Assembly (NCBI GenBank): GCA_964655525.1
Contig: CAZZNE010000013.1
Span: 1 to 64,000 of the forward strand
Source: DLAJ01 sp964655525
GTDB lineage: Bacteria > Bacillota > Clostridia > Lachnospirales > Lachnospiraceae
Reading direction: 5' to 3'
Length of the DNA stretch: 64,000 nucleotides
Shown here: piece by piece, positions 16,946-25,930 of the stretch
Layout: the number at the start of each line of letters is the position of its first letter
Position numbering within the stretch: position 1 is the first letter of the stretch
Made by a program: the position numbers and the translations under genes
Notes under the pieces: model-generated
The model's input: the letters and a program-made list of their open reading frames with translations, nothing else
What the model was told of the DNA's origin: nothing
The model's database searches: none

Positions 16946-18418
16946 ATGCTTCAAAAAATCAAGCACTTTCTTTCGGGAATCAAACCATTGCGCAGCTTTT
17001 TGGTGCGTATATTTGTGATCATTGTTTTAGTGGGCAGTCTGCCCAGTCTGTTTCTACGCTACGGGATATTGGCGACCTATACGGAGCGGGCGGTCTCCCT
17101 GCGCATTTCTGATGTGCAGACGCAGGGGAGGATTTTAGCCAACCATCTGCTGAACTATAAATATCTTCAGGATTCTACGTCCGAGGTCATCAATGCGGAG
17201 CTCTCTCAGTTAGCTGAGGTCTATAACGGAAGGGTGTTGATCGTTGATCAGAATTTTAAGGTGATCAAGGACACCTACGGACTCAGTGTCGGAAAGATCA
17301 TGATCTCCGAGGAGATCATCAAATGCTTCAACGGCGAGAACACAACCAATTATGATGAAAAAACGCATTATATTGAAATGACGATTCCAATCTCGGCTCC
17401 GGTTGAGCAGACAAATTCTGATCTGCCCGGCACGCAGCAGACGGTACAGGGCGTCATTTTGATCAGCGTATCCATGGAGAGCAATCATACGACTTGGCAG
17501 CTTCTCAATCGGAATGCGGTCTTGATCGAACTTGCTCTTTTTATCCTGATCGTCGGGATTGCAGGCGGTATTGCGTATCTGGTGACAAGGCCGTTCCACC
17601 ATGTAACGAGCGAGATTCAAAAGCTGCAGGCGGGGCATTTCAACGAGAAGATCTCCGTGCCGGAGTACTTGGAGACGGAGCGCATTTCCGATGCGTTTAA
17701 CGAGTTGTATGCCAGAATCCGCGTGCTGGATGAGTCGCGGGACGAGTTTGTGTCCAATGTGTCCCATGAATTAAAAACACCGATGGCGTCCATGAAGGTG
17801 CTGGCGGATTCTCTCCTAATGCAGGAGGACGTGCCGGCGGAGCTGTATCGGGAATTTATGGTGGATATTGCGGATGAGATCGACCGGGAAAATAAGATCA
17901 TCAACGATCTTCTCTCCCTTGTCAAAATGGATAAAACGAAGGCGGACTTAAATATTTCACAGACGGACATCAACGCGCTGCTGGAGTTGATCTTAAAGAG
18001 GCTGCGTCCGATCGCCATCAAGCGCGATGTGGAGATGACGCTTGAATGCATCCGTCCGGTCGTTGCCGAAGTGGATGAGGTTAAGCTGACGCTGGCAATT
18101 TCGAATCTGGTCGAAAATGCTGTGAAATATAATAACGAGCATGGCTGGGTCAAGGTGCTGTTAGACGCGGATCACCAGTATTTTACCGTGGAGGTGTCGG
18201 ATTCCGGCATCGGCATTCCCGAGGAGTCCATGGATCATATCTATGAACGCTTTTACCGGGTGGATAAATCGCATTCGCGGGAGATCGGCGGAACGGGCTT
18301 AGGACTTGCCATCACAAGGAGCGCGGTACTGATGCATCGCGGGACGATCAAGGCAGTCAGCACTGTCGGCGAGGGAACGACGTTTACGGTAAAGATACCG
18401 TTAATATATGTAAAATGA
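16946..18418 (+). CDS. Sensor histidine kinase
   Basis: A 490-residue membrane kinase: membrane helix at about 22-42, an extracellular sensor domain of about 140 residues, a second helix at about 192-212, a HAMP linker (PFHHVTSEIQKLQAGHFNEKI), the phospho-accepting His in VSHELKTPMASMK (around residue 273), then the N, G1 and G2 ATP-binding boxes: NLVENAVKYN, DSGIGIPEE and GGTGLGLAI. It phosphorylates the response regulator just upstream. The signal is unknown. It resembles WalK/PhoR-type kinases without a PAS domain. Confidence 0.93.
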   Translation: MLQKIKHFLSGIKPLRSFLVRIFVIIVLVGSLPSLFLRYGILATYTERAVSLRISDVQTQGRILANHLLNYKYLQDSTSEVINAELSQLAEVYNGRVLIVDQNFKVIKDTYGLSVGKIMISEEIIKCFNGENTTNYDEKTHYIEMTIPISAPVEQTNSDLPGTQQTVQGVILISVSMESNHTTWQLLNRNAVLIELALFILIVGIAGGIAYLVTRPFHHVTSEIQKLQAGHFNEKISVPEYLETERISDAFNELYARIRVLDESRDEFVSNVSHELKTPMASMKVLADSLLMQEDVPAELYREFMVDIADEIDRENKIINDLLSLVKMDKTKADLNISQTDINALLELILKRLRPIAIKRDVEMTLECIRPVVAEVDEVKLTLAISNLVENAVKYNNEHGWVKVLLDADHQYFTVEVSDSGIGIPEESMDHIYERFYRVDKSHSREIGGTGLGLAITRSAVLMHRGTIKAVSTVGEGTTFTVKIPLIYVK

Positions 18419-18450
18419 CGGAGTTAGATTGAAAAATCAAAGCTTTTTCA

Positions 18451-18470
18451 AAAGCGAACAAGTTCGCTTT
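18451..18470. repeat. 20-bp palindrome, second copy
   Basis: Identical to 13212-13231 (AAAGCGAACAAGTTCGCTTT) and lies 33 bases after the stop of the histidine kinase gene. Confidence 0.75.
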
Positions 18471-18506
18471 GCTGTTGGCAGTATGGAAGATTAACAGGGG
18501 GTAGCT

Positions 18507-19433
18507 ATGACAGGGAAAAGGCTTGTGGCGGCGGCGCTTGTCCTCGTGTTATTGTTTGGGGGCGGCTGCGGCAGGCAAGATGCCGAAATTGACGAAAATA
18601 CGATCATATACGGCGTTTATTTTTTGAATAATGAGGAGACAAAGGTGCTTGCGGTGGAGACTGCCGTGGCGCGGGGAGAAATTAGAGATGAACTGTCGGG
18701 ACTGATCGCGACGATGCAGAAAAAGCCGGAAGATGTTTCCATGCATGCGGCGCTCGATTATGACTTTGGCGTAAATTCTGTTGTTTTGAGCGGAGAGCAG
18801 GTCATCGTCAATTTTGACGAGCGTTATCTTGACATGAAATCGACAACGGCGGTATTGATTCGCGCTGCCATCGTGCGAACGCTGACACAGGTTGAAGGTG
18901 TGGCATGTGTCAGCTTTCAGATCAACGGGCAGCCTCTGACTGATTCCGCGGGAAATCCACTCGGCATTTTAACGGCGGATATGTTTGTGGACAATGCGGG
19001 CACGGAGATCAATGCCTATGAGACGACAACGCTGACGCTGTACTTCGCGAACGAGGCGGGGGACATGCTCGTTTCCGAGAAACGTGAGGTTGAGTATAAT
19101 AGCAATATTGCGCTGGAGCGTATTGTCGTCGATCAGATTTTGGCGGGGCCGCAAAAAAGAGATTTGTGTCCGACCGTGAATCCAGAGACGGGTATCATCT
19201 CCGTTTCCATCAAGGATGGAATATGTTATGTAAACCTAGACCAAAACTTTCTGACCCAGGTCTACAATGTGACCTCCGAGGTCACGATTTATTCCATCGT
19301 CAATTCGCTGGTTGAGCTTGGGGGTATCAATCAGGTGCAGTTCATGGTGGAGGGGGAGACCGATCTGATGTATCGCGAAAAAATCAGTTTGAATACCCTG
19401 TTTGAGAGAAATTTGGAGCTGATCGAAAAATAA
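18507..19433 (+). CDS. GerMN-domain lipoprotein
   Basis: A 308-residue exported protein. The N-terminus LVLVLLFGGGCGRQ has a lipobox-like Gly-Gly-Cys. Two GerMN (sporulation/LpqB) domains follow: about residues 30-150 and 165-300, the second with the recognisable ILAGPQKRDLCPTVNPETG and GICYVNLDQNFLTQ. In Bacillus GerM acts in sporulation and germination, in actinobacteria LpqB works with the MtrAB two-component system. Here it follows directly a two-component system, which repeats that arrangement, and comEC follows 10 bases after. It probably acts outside the membrane as a partner of the kinase; inference. Confidence 0.82.
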   Translation: MTGKRLVAAALVLVLLFGGGCGRQDAEIDENTIIYGVYFLNNEETKVLAVETAVARGEIRDELSGLIATMQKKPEDVSMHAALDYDFGVNSVVLSGEQVIVNFDERYLDMKSTTAVLIRAAIVRTLTQVEGVACVSFQINGQPLTDSAGNPLGILTADMFVDNAGTEINAYETTTLTLYFANEAGDMLVSEKREVEYNSNIALERIVVDQILAGPQKRDLCPTVNPETGIISVSIKDGICYVNLDQNFLTQVYNVTSEVTIYSIVNSLVELGGINQVQFMVEGETDLMYREKISLNTLFERNLELIEK

Positions 19434-19443
19434 CGATCTGCTT

Positions 19444-21972
19444 ATGAAAAGACCATTATGTATGGTATGCCTGCTGTTTGCGGCAGCAGTCGCGGTATGC
19501 GTGCACCTGTCCTTACCGGAGACGGGAACACTGCAGGGCGCGGCGGGTGCGGTGGAGACGATTCCCGCAAACTTACAGATGATGCCCGCTGTCATGCAGG
19601 GCGCGGCAGTGCGCGGAGAGCGTGTGCGCTTATCGGGGCAGGTATACCAATGCCGCAGTTACGAAACTCAGACTGTACTGTGGCTTAAAAAAGTCGCCGT
19701 ATCCGGCATGGAAACCGGGACTGTTCTGCCCGGAAATACCCTGAAAGATTTCTGTATCTGCTATTGTGAAAAAACGACGGTTCCGCAGTTGGGGAGCGTG
19801 GTCTGCGTGGAGGGAACGCCCGATACCTTTTCTTTCGCACGTAACCCCGGAGAATTTGACGCTGCGAGCTATTATTGGACGCAGGGCGTTACGTTCCGCC
19901 TAAAAAACGCACGGCTGCTTTCTGCGTCAAAAAGCCGTACGCCGTTTCAGGCGGCGCTTTTTGAGGTGCGGCAGTATGCGGGTGCATTGCTCGCAGACTA
20001 TGTGCCTGAGCGGGAGGCGGGAGTGCTTTCCGCCATGCTGCTCGGCGATAAGACCTCTTTGGATGACGGAATCCGCAGCCTGTACGGGCAAAGTGGGATT
20101 GCGCATATCCTTGCGATCTCGGGACTTCACATTTCCCTGCTGGGCGCATTGCTGTACCGGGCGTTGAAACGGGCGGGAATGCCGCTTCGCTTCTCCATGG
20201 CGCTATGTGGTGCTTTTTTAGGAAGCTATGGTATGATGACGGGAATGGGCACATCCACGCTGCGCGCGTCCGTCATGTTTATGATCTGCATAAATGCGGA
20301 GCGTGTCCGGCGTACCAATGATATGAAAACGGCGCTCGCCGTTTCCATGGCGGTGCAGCTTCTTTTAAATCCGCGTCTGATCATGACCGCCGCTTTTCAG
20401 CTTTCTTTCGGCGCCGTTGCGGGAATCGCATGGTTAGCGCCCGCGCTCATAAAGCTCTGTACATACTGCCTGTCATGGAAAAGGAACAGGATTCTTAAGC
20501 CTGTCAGGGCATTTCTTTCCTGTCTTGCCGTTTCTCTGACGACGTTACCGATCCTGCTTGCCCATCAATATGAGTATGCGGTGTACGGAGTGTTTTTTAA
20601 TCTGCTTGTGCTGCCGAGCGTGTCCGTGCTGCTTCCAGCAGGTTTTCTTTTGATGTTTTTCGCTATGGCTGCGGACGGATGCGCGATGGGCGGACAGCTC
20701 TTGTCAGCGGCGGGGGCTTCGGCGGGGGAGACGGTCGGAGGCATGCTGCTTGCGGCGGCGGAAGGCGTGCTTCGGTTTACGGGCAGTATTGCGAATGCAG
20801 CGGCGTATGCAGCGGCATTTTGTTGCAGATGGATTCTTTCTCTCTATGAACGCGGCAGCAGGCTTGTCAGTGCTATTCCGGGGAATCTGCTGCGCGGCAG
20901 ACCGCAGAATATCCGGATCGCGGCGTATGCGGCGATGCTCATTGCATTCATTGGCTGGGCGGAGCTGTGCAGGCGGAAGACAGAAGACCGGCGAAAAGTG
21001 GGTGGCAGAACAAAAGCAGGCTATGGTCGAAAGGAGAACGTCGGAGGAAAAACGGAAAGCGCACAGAGAGCGAACAACAGCCGGGTGCGGCTGCGCGGTT
21101 TCCTCGGCATGGGATGGCTTGTGCTGGCGCTGCTTCTGCTGCTTGTCCCCGTAAAACGGGGATTGACGATCACGATGCTCGATGTGGGGCAGGGAGACGG
21201 CATCTGTATGGAACAGAGCCCGGGTCACGCGATTCTGGTGGACTGCGGGAGCAGCGATCAGAGGGGACTGTTTGAAAACAGGCTGATGCCGTTCTTAAAG
21301 TATCAGGGGATTTACGAGCTGGATGCGGTCTTTCTTTCACACCTTGACACTGACCATGTCAGCGCGGTTTACGATTTGCTGGAGGCAATGGGGACGGAAC
21401 ATATCAAAGTGAGTCAGATTGTGATCGGGCAGGGGATCCCGCGGGATGAAGCGTATGAAAAATTGCTTGCGGCAGCGGAGGAGGCGCGGGTGCCGTTGTA
21501 TTTTATGCGGACGGGGGAGGTCTACGCATGGGGTGACTGCCGTCTGACATGCCTCGGACCGTCGGATGAGACGGGAAGGGCGGGGGATCGGAATGCATGC
21601 TCCCTCATCCTTCGGCTGGATTACAGGGATTTTCAGGCATTATTCATGGGGGATGCCGACGCGCAGGCATCTCTTGCGGCAGTTCGTGTCATGAATACCA
21701 GTATGCCGCAGGATACGATCGAACTGTTGAAGGCGGCGCATCACGGTTCGAGATATTCCACAACAGAGGAGTTTCTGAAGCTTGTCAGTCCGCGTATCGC
21801 TCTCATATCGGCGGGAGTGGATAATTCCTACGGACACCCGCATGAGGAGACGCTTGCGCGTCTTTATGAGCAGGGCTGTGACAGTTTTCAGACGCCGGAG
21901 TGCGGCGCGATCACAATCCGGGTAGATGGGAAGGGAATGCGGGTGAGGACATTTCTTTCCGAGGAGAAATAG
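19444..21972 (+). CDS. comEC: ComEC/Rec2 DNA internalisation channel
   Basis: An 842-residue membrane protein of usual ComEC length. The N-terminal soluble part (about residues 50-170) precedes the competence domain, whose hallmark is SGIAHILAISGLHISLLGALLYR (LAISGLH) followed by many membrane helices. The C-terminus is a metallo-beta-lactamase domain: MLDVGQGDGICMEQ, LSHLDTDHVSAVYDLL (HxDxDH) and KAAHHGSRYST. In natural transformation ComEC takes one strand of DNA across the membrane and the MBL domain is proposed to degrade the other. About residues 510-550 are a basic insert between the last membrane helices. With comEA upstream and holA downstream this is the common Firmicutes order. Confidence 0.95.
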   Translation: MKRPLCMVCLLFAAAVAVCVHLSLPETGTLQGAAGAVETIPANLQMMPAVMQGAAVRGERVRLSGQVYQCRSYETQTVLWLKKVAVSGMETGTVLPGNTLKDFCICYCEKTTVPQLGSVVCVEGTPDTFSFARNPGEFDAASYYWTQGVTFRLKNARLLSASKSRTPFQAALFEVRQYAGALLADYVPEREAGVLSAMLLGDKTSLDDGIRSLYGQSGIAHILAISGLHISLLGALLYRALKRAGMPLRFSMALCGAFLGSYGMMTGMGTSTLRASVMFMICINAERVRRTNDMKTALAVSMAVQLLLNPRLIMTAAFQLSFGAVAGIAWLAPALIKLCTYCLSWKRNRILKPVRAFLSCLAVSLTTLPILLAHQYEYAVYGVFFNLLVLPSVSVLLPAGFLLMFFAMAADGCAMGGQLLSAAGASAGETVGGMLLAAAEGVLRFTGSIANAAAYAAAFCCRWILSLYERGSRLVSAIPGNLLRGRPQNIRIAAYAAMLIAFIGWAELCRRKTEDRRKVGGRTKAGYGRKENVGGKTESAQRANNSRVRLRGFLGMGWLVLALLLLLVPVKRGLTITMLDVGQGDGICMEQSPGHAILVDCGSSDQRGLFENRLMPFLKYQGIYELDAVFLSHLDTDHVSAVYDLLEAMGTEHIKVSQIVIGQGIPRDEAYEKLLAAAEEARVPLYFMRTGEVYAWGDCRLTCLGPSDETGRAGDRNACSLILRLDYRDFQALFMGDADAQASLAAVRVMNTSMPQDTIELLKAAHHGSRYSTTEEFLKLVSPRIALISAGVDNSYGHPHEETLARLYEQGCDSFQTPECGAITIRVDGKGMRVRTFLSEEK

Positions 21973-22055
21973 GGAAACAACAGCAAAACCACTTGCGCAG
22001 GTTTGCGGCAGATGCTATAGTCTTATCATCTAATAAACCAACGGGGATAGTCGGT

Positions 22056-23060
22056 ATGCGCACGATTTTAGAGGATATCAAGACACAAAATTTCAAATCG
22101 GTTTATCTGTTATTCGGCGAGGAAGCCTATCTGAAAAATCAGTATCGGCATAAGCTTTTGGAAGCGCTGCTTCCGGAGGGTGATACCGTCAACGTGAACG
22201 TTTATGAAAATGCGGACGTGCCCGTCAGGGAAATTATTGATCTCGCGGAGACCATGCCGTTTTTTGCCGAGCACAGGGTGATCGTGGTAAACGGCAGCGG
22301 ACTGTTCAAAAAAAACGGCGAGGAGCTTGCGGGCTACCTGCCGGGTATGCCGGAGAGTACGGTCATGATCTTCACCGAGCAGGAGGTCGATAAGCGCAGC
22401 AAGCTGTACAAAGCGGCGAAGGAGAAGGGGCGCGCGGTTGAATTTGCGCCGCAGGATGAGGAAACGCTGACGAAGTGGATCTTGTCCCTGTTGAAAAAAG
22501 AAAACCGCAGCATTACGAGGCAGACGCTTCTTCTTTTTATGGAAAAGACCGGAACGGACATGGAAAATATCGCGCGGGAGTTAGAGAAGCTCGTCTGCTA
22601 TACGATGGGGCGCGATGTGATCACGGACGAGGACGTTGAGGCGGTCTGCACGACGCGTGTGACAAGCCGGATCTTTGACATGATCGGCGCGATCGCTGAA
22701 CGAAAACAGAAAAAAGCGCTTGATCTTTACTATGATCTTTTGACATTAAAGGAGCCGCCGATGCGGATCCTGTTTTTGATCGCCAGACAGTTTAATATGC
22801 TGCTGCAGGTGAAGGAATTGAAGCGCAAGGGAGCGGATAATAAGCAGATTGGCGCAAAAGTGGGGCTGCCGCCCTTTATTGCAGGCAAATATGTGGCGCA
22901 GGCGGCGGGGTTTACGGCTGCGGAGCTGCGCGCGGCGCTGGAGGAATGCGTTTCCTACGAGGAGAAAGTGAAAACGGGAAAAATGAATGATGTGATGAGC
23001 GTGGAAATTCTGATCATCAAGTATAGCGCGCAAAAACAAAGAAATAATGAGAATAAGTAG
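22056..23060 (+). CDS. holA: DNA polymerase III delta subunit
   Basis: A 334-residue cytoplasmic clamp-loader subunit that opens the beta clamp. The start MRTILEDIKTQNFKSVYLLFGEEAYLKNQ is chosen because it matches the family N-terminus (xxYLLxGxExxL); the frame extends further upstream into the comEC end without homology. PESTVMIFTEQEVDKRSKLYK and the C-terminal EILIIKYSAQK helix are as usual. The spacing from comEC is 83 bases and the ribosome site is weak, so it may depend on comEC transcription. Confidence 0.93.
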   Translation: MRTILEDIKTQNFKSVYLLFGEEAYLKNQYRHKLLEALLPEGDTVNVNVYENADVPVREIIDLAETMPFFAEHRVIVVNGSGLFKKNGEELAGYLPGMPESTVMIFTEQEVDKRSKLYKAAKEKGRAVEFAPQDEETLTKWILSLLKKENRSITRQTLLLFMEKTGTDMENIARELEKLVCYTMGRDVITDEDVEAVCTTRVTSRIFDMIGAIAERKQKKALDLYYDLLTLKEPPMRILFLIARQFNMLLQVKELKRKGADNKQIGAKVGLPPFIAGKYVAQAAGFTAAELRAALEECVSYEEKVKTGKMNDVMSVEILIIKYSAQKQRNNENK

Positions 23061-23125
23061 AATACCCCGAAGAAAAATAAATGAGCAGCGAGCATCGTTC
23101 GCCGCAGAATGAGAGGAAGGTCAAG

Positions 23126-24067
23126 ATGGAGAAAAAGAGAATTGTAGTGACGGGAGGGGCCGGTTTTATCGGCTCGCATCTTTGTGAGAGGCTGTTGGAG
23201 CAGGGGAACGATGTTGTCTGCGTAGACAACCTGTTTACGGGAAGAAAAGATAATATCCGCCATTTGATGGATAATCCGTATTTTGAATTCATGCGTTATG
23301 ATATTATCGAGCCATATTATGTGGAGGTGGATCAGATTTATAACCTTGCCTGTCCGGCAAGCCCGATCCATTATCAGTATGATCCGATCAAGACAGGGAA
23401 GACAAGCGTCATGGGCGCGCTGCACAGCCTTGGACTTGCAAAGCGCTGCCATGCAAGGGTATTGCAGGCGAGCACCAGCGAGGTGTACGGAGACCCGGAG
23501 ATCCATCCGCAGCCGGAAGATTACCGCGGCTGTGTGAATCCGATCGGCACGCGCTCCTGCTATGATGAGGGAAAGCGCATGGCGGAAACGTTATTTTTTG
23601 ATTATCACAGACAACATGGCGTGGACATTAAGGTCATCCGTATTTTTAATACCTATGGACCGCGCATGGCAGTCAATGACGGCAGGGTCGTGTCGAATTT
23701 TATCGTACAGGCGCTGAAAGGAGAGGACATTACCATCTACGGAGACGGCTCTCAGACGAGAAGCTTCTGCTATGTGGACGATCTGGTGGAGGGTATGATC
23801 CGCATGATGAACAGCAGGGACGGTTTTACCGGACCGGTGAATCTGGGAAATCCGGGCGAATTTACGATGCTCGAGCTTGCCAATCTGGTGATCCGCATGA
23901 CCGGTTCAAAGTCGAAGCTTGTGTTCCAGCCGCTGCCGCAGGACGATCCCAAGCAGAGAAAGCCGGTGATCGAGCTTGCCAAAAAAGAATTGGATTGGGA
24001 GCCGACGATCGCGCTTGAGGAAGGCCTTGAAAAAACGATCGCGTATTTCAGAGAGCGGCTTGCATAG
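23126..24067 (+). CDS. UDP-glucuronate decarboxylase/UDP-xylose synthase-like SDR
   Basis: A 313-residue extended short-chain dehydrogenase that would convert UDP-glucuronate into UDP-xylose using bound NAD. VTGGAGFIGSHLCERLL is the Rossmann loop (TGGxGFIG), the catalytic Tyr and Lys are in SCYDEGKRMAETLFFDY, and NLACPASPIHYQYDPIKT, STSEVYGDPEIHPQ and YGDGSQTRSFCYVDDLV are typical of the UXS group. The start at 23126 is preceded by GAGAGGAAGG; an in-frame ATG 45 bases upstream lacks such a site. It is followed by a broken remnant, and its sugar-nucleotide product would feed cell-surface polysaccharide synthesis, but no other such genes are adjacent. Confidence 0.9.
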   Translation: MEKKRIVVTGGAGFIGSHLCERLLEQGNDVVCVDNLFTGRKDNIRHLMDNPYFEFMRYDIIEPYYVEVDQIYNLACPASPIHYQYDPIKTGKTSVMGALHSLGLAKRCHARVLQASTSEVYGDPEIHPQPEDYRGCVNPIGTRSCYDEGKRMAETLFFDYHRQHGVDIKVIRIFNTYGPRMAVNDGRVVSNFIVQALKGEDITIYGDGSQTRSFCYVDDLVEGMIRMMNSRDGFTGPVNLGNPGEFTMLELANLVIRMTGSKSKLVFQPLPQDDPKQRKPVIELAKKELDWEPTIALEEGLEKTIAYFRERLA

Positions 24068-24078
24068 GAGAGACTGAA

Positions 24079-24250
24079 ATGGAAAAGGACATGCAGGACC
24101 TATTATTTTTTAACGAGTATGAAGCGTTTTACTCGATGGCGGCAAAGTCAGATGCTGCTCATGCAGACGGAGTGCGCTTTGGAGCCGTTTGAGGTGTTCC
24201 GCGGGAAAATGGCGCGGTATCTGTTTACGGCAAAAAAAGCAGCCGTTTAG
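24079..24250 (+). pseudogene. Remnant of a small gene after the UXS gene (frameshifted)
   Basis: An ATG at 24079, with GAGAG before it, begins a sequence encoding MEKDMQDLLFFNEYEAFYSM, which stops after 37 codons at 24190. Shifting frame near 24145 gives a second stretch, with MLLMQTECALEPFEVFRGKM, that ends at a TAG at 24248. Both pieces look like real protein. The first resembles the start of small Lachnospiraceae methyltransferase-like proteins, from memory and not verified. The most economical reading is a gene with an internal deletion or frameshift, kept as debris. Confidence 0.45.
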
Positions 24251-24340
24251 AAAGGATGGCGTAGGATGGATCGGCCGGGTACTTGCCGGAGAAAGTGCTG
24301 AAAAGACGGAAAAAACAGCACAAAACACCCAACCAATCTC

Positions 24341-24369
24341 TTGTTTTTTTTGCAGAATGGGAATATAAT
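24341..24369 (+). promoter_or_regulatory. Promoter of the FlaG/flagellin-like operon
   Basis: TTGTTT (24341-24346), a 17-base spacer, and a perfect TATAAT (24364-24369), 57 bases before the flaG-like start. This looks like a vegetative sigma-A promoter rather than the sigma-D motility promoter (TAAA-N15-GCCGATAA), which I do not see. Confidence 0.65.
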
Positions 24370-24426
24370 GGAAATAGATATGAGCAGGAAACGGATTTCG
24401 GCAAGTCGATCAGTGAAAGGACAGGG

Positions 24427-25059
24427 ATGGATATGGGGATAACTGATGTGACCGCAGGAGGCGCAAAGCCCATCCGCGTAGAGATGCCCCAGGTATCAAG
24501 CCCGGCACCGCAGCGCGTACCAAAGACAGAAGTCAAGATGCCGCCCAAGGCATCGGCACCAAGCCCGGCGCCGCAGGCCGTAACGCCGAGCGGGGCGGGA
24601 GCTGCAACGGCAAATGTTTCCGTGACGCCATCTGTTATGGCGTCGGATGTCATGCAGCCTAAGGTACAGACGGAAACGGCTGTAAGAACCGGGAAGGACG
24701 CGGACGTAAGCGGAGAGCGGGTTTCAAGACCGCAGGGGACAAATCGTATTAACAGAATGCCCGCGCAGGACGGACAGCGGGTCAGCAGACAACAGGAAGA
24801 AAAGAAGGAGCCTACGGAGCAGGACAGCTACTATGAGAAGGTCATGGCGGAGAAGGCGATGGAGAACGCCGAGGAGCGGCTGCGCTCTTTGAGGCATAAC
24901 GTGCGCTTCGGGTACAATGACGATATCGAGCGTTATACGATCACGATCACGGAGGCGGACGATCAGAAAGTTGTAAAAGAAATTCCGAGTGAGGAAATAC
25001 AGAAGATGATCGAGCATCTGCATACGATGAGGGGCATGATGTTTGAGACCGAGGTTTAA
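24427..25059 (+). CDS. FlaG-family protein with long Pro/Ala/Thr-rich N-terminus
   Basis: A 210-residue protein; the start follows AAAGGACAGG. The first 130 residues are low complexity (Pro, Ala, Val, Thr, Arg). The last 80 residues match the FlaG C-terminal domain: RSLRHNVRFGYNDDIERYTITI followed by ADDQKVVKEIPSEEIQKMIEHL, where the F-xx-(H/D)-x-x-x-x-x-(Y/V)-V-x-VxDxxT-x-EVIRQIPxEE pattern is seen in a variant form. FlaG proteins modulate flagellar filament length. The gene is 20 bases before a flagellin-like gene; no other flagellar gene is in the window. Confidence 0.78.
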   Translation: MDMGITDVTAGGAKPIRVEMPQVSSPAPQRVPKTEVKMPPKASAPSPAPQAVTPSGAGAATANVSVTPSVMASDVMQPKVQTETAVRTGKDADVSGERVSRPQGTNRINRMPAQDGQRVSRQQEEKKEPTEQDSYYEKVMAEKAMENAEERLRSLRHNVRFGYNDDIERYTITITEADDQKVVKEIPSEEIQKMIEHLHTMRGMMFETEV

Positions 25060-25079
25060 CGGAAAGGCAGGGGATCACA

Positions 25080-25835
25080 ATGAGAGTAGATGGAGTAAAT
25101 GGATATACCAATGTGAATTACGGGACGATCGCAAGCGGTAAGCGGATCAACGGCGCTGCGGATGATGCGGCGGGTTTAACACAGGTACAGAATCTGAAAA
25201 GTCAGGATAACGGCATGCAGGTCGGCGGACAGAACGCGAAGGACGGCATCAACTTAACGAAGATCGGTGACGGTGCGCTCTCCGGTATTCATGATTATCT
25301 GCAGTCCATCAAGAGCGCGAGCGTGAAGGCGTCAAGCGGTCTGCTCACAGCCTCGGATAAGGGCGCGATCCAAAAAGAGATCGATGGTTACTTAAAGGGC
25401 ATCACCGATATTGTGAGCAATACGACCTATAATACCAAGAACCTGTTAAACGGCGAGAATGCGCTTGGCATGGCGACGAATCCGGACGGAACGGGACCGA
25501 ATGTTAATACAGCAAACGCAACGCTCAAAGCGCTTGGTCTGGAAGGGTATAATGTAACCGGCAATTTTGATATGAGCCGCGTGGACAAAGCCATTGATCA
25601 GATCAGCAGCATGAGAAGCGGCATGGGCGCAAGTGCGAATGCGCTGGAGGGCGCCTATAATTACAACATGAACGCAGCCGAGAACTTAAGCGGTGCAACG
25701 AGCCGTATCGAGGATCTCGATATGCCGCAGGCAATTTCCGACAAGAAGAAAGATGAAGTGTTAGAAGAGTATAAGAATATGATGATTCGGAATCAGATGG
25801 AGGAAGAATCACTTGTGACGAAGCTGATGAAATAG
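25080..25835 (+). CDS. Divergent flagellin-like protein
   Basis: A 251-residue protein with no signal peptide. SGKRINGAADDAAGLTQVQNLKSQ is a clear flagellin N-terminal domain core (SGxRIN.AaDDAAGL), followed by IKSASVKASSGLLTASDKGAIQKEI, and the C-terminal part has NMNAAENLSGATSRIEDLDMPQ, equivalent to the flagellin sequence N-x-x-AAxSRIxDxDxA. But the usual beginning (about 30 residues of the form MxxNxNxxAxNAxRxL) is shortened to about 17, and the end, KLMK after a charged helix, lacks the usual aromatic/Leu-rich polymerising tail. It may be an assembly-incompetent or specialised flagellin. Pairs with FlaG upstream. Confidence 0.82.
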   Translation: MRVDGVNGYTNVNYGTIASGKRINGAADDAAGLTQVQNLKSQDNGMQVGGQNAKDGINLTKIGDGALSGIHDYLQSIKSASVKASSGLLTASDKGAIQKEIDGYLKGITDIVSNTTYNTKNLLNGENALGMATNPDGTGPNVNTANATLKALGLEGYNVTGNFDMSRVDKAIDQISSMRSGMGASANALEGAYNYNMNAAENLSGATSRIEDLDMPQAISDKKKDEVLEEYKNMMIRNQMEEESLVTKLMK

Positions 25836-25930
25836 GTTGTAACAGCTCAGGTCAGCATGACGGGGAAGCCGAAGGCTGAACTGCTGCAGCAGGAATGCTG
25901 CAGACGTAACAGAAAAGAGGGAAATAGACA

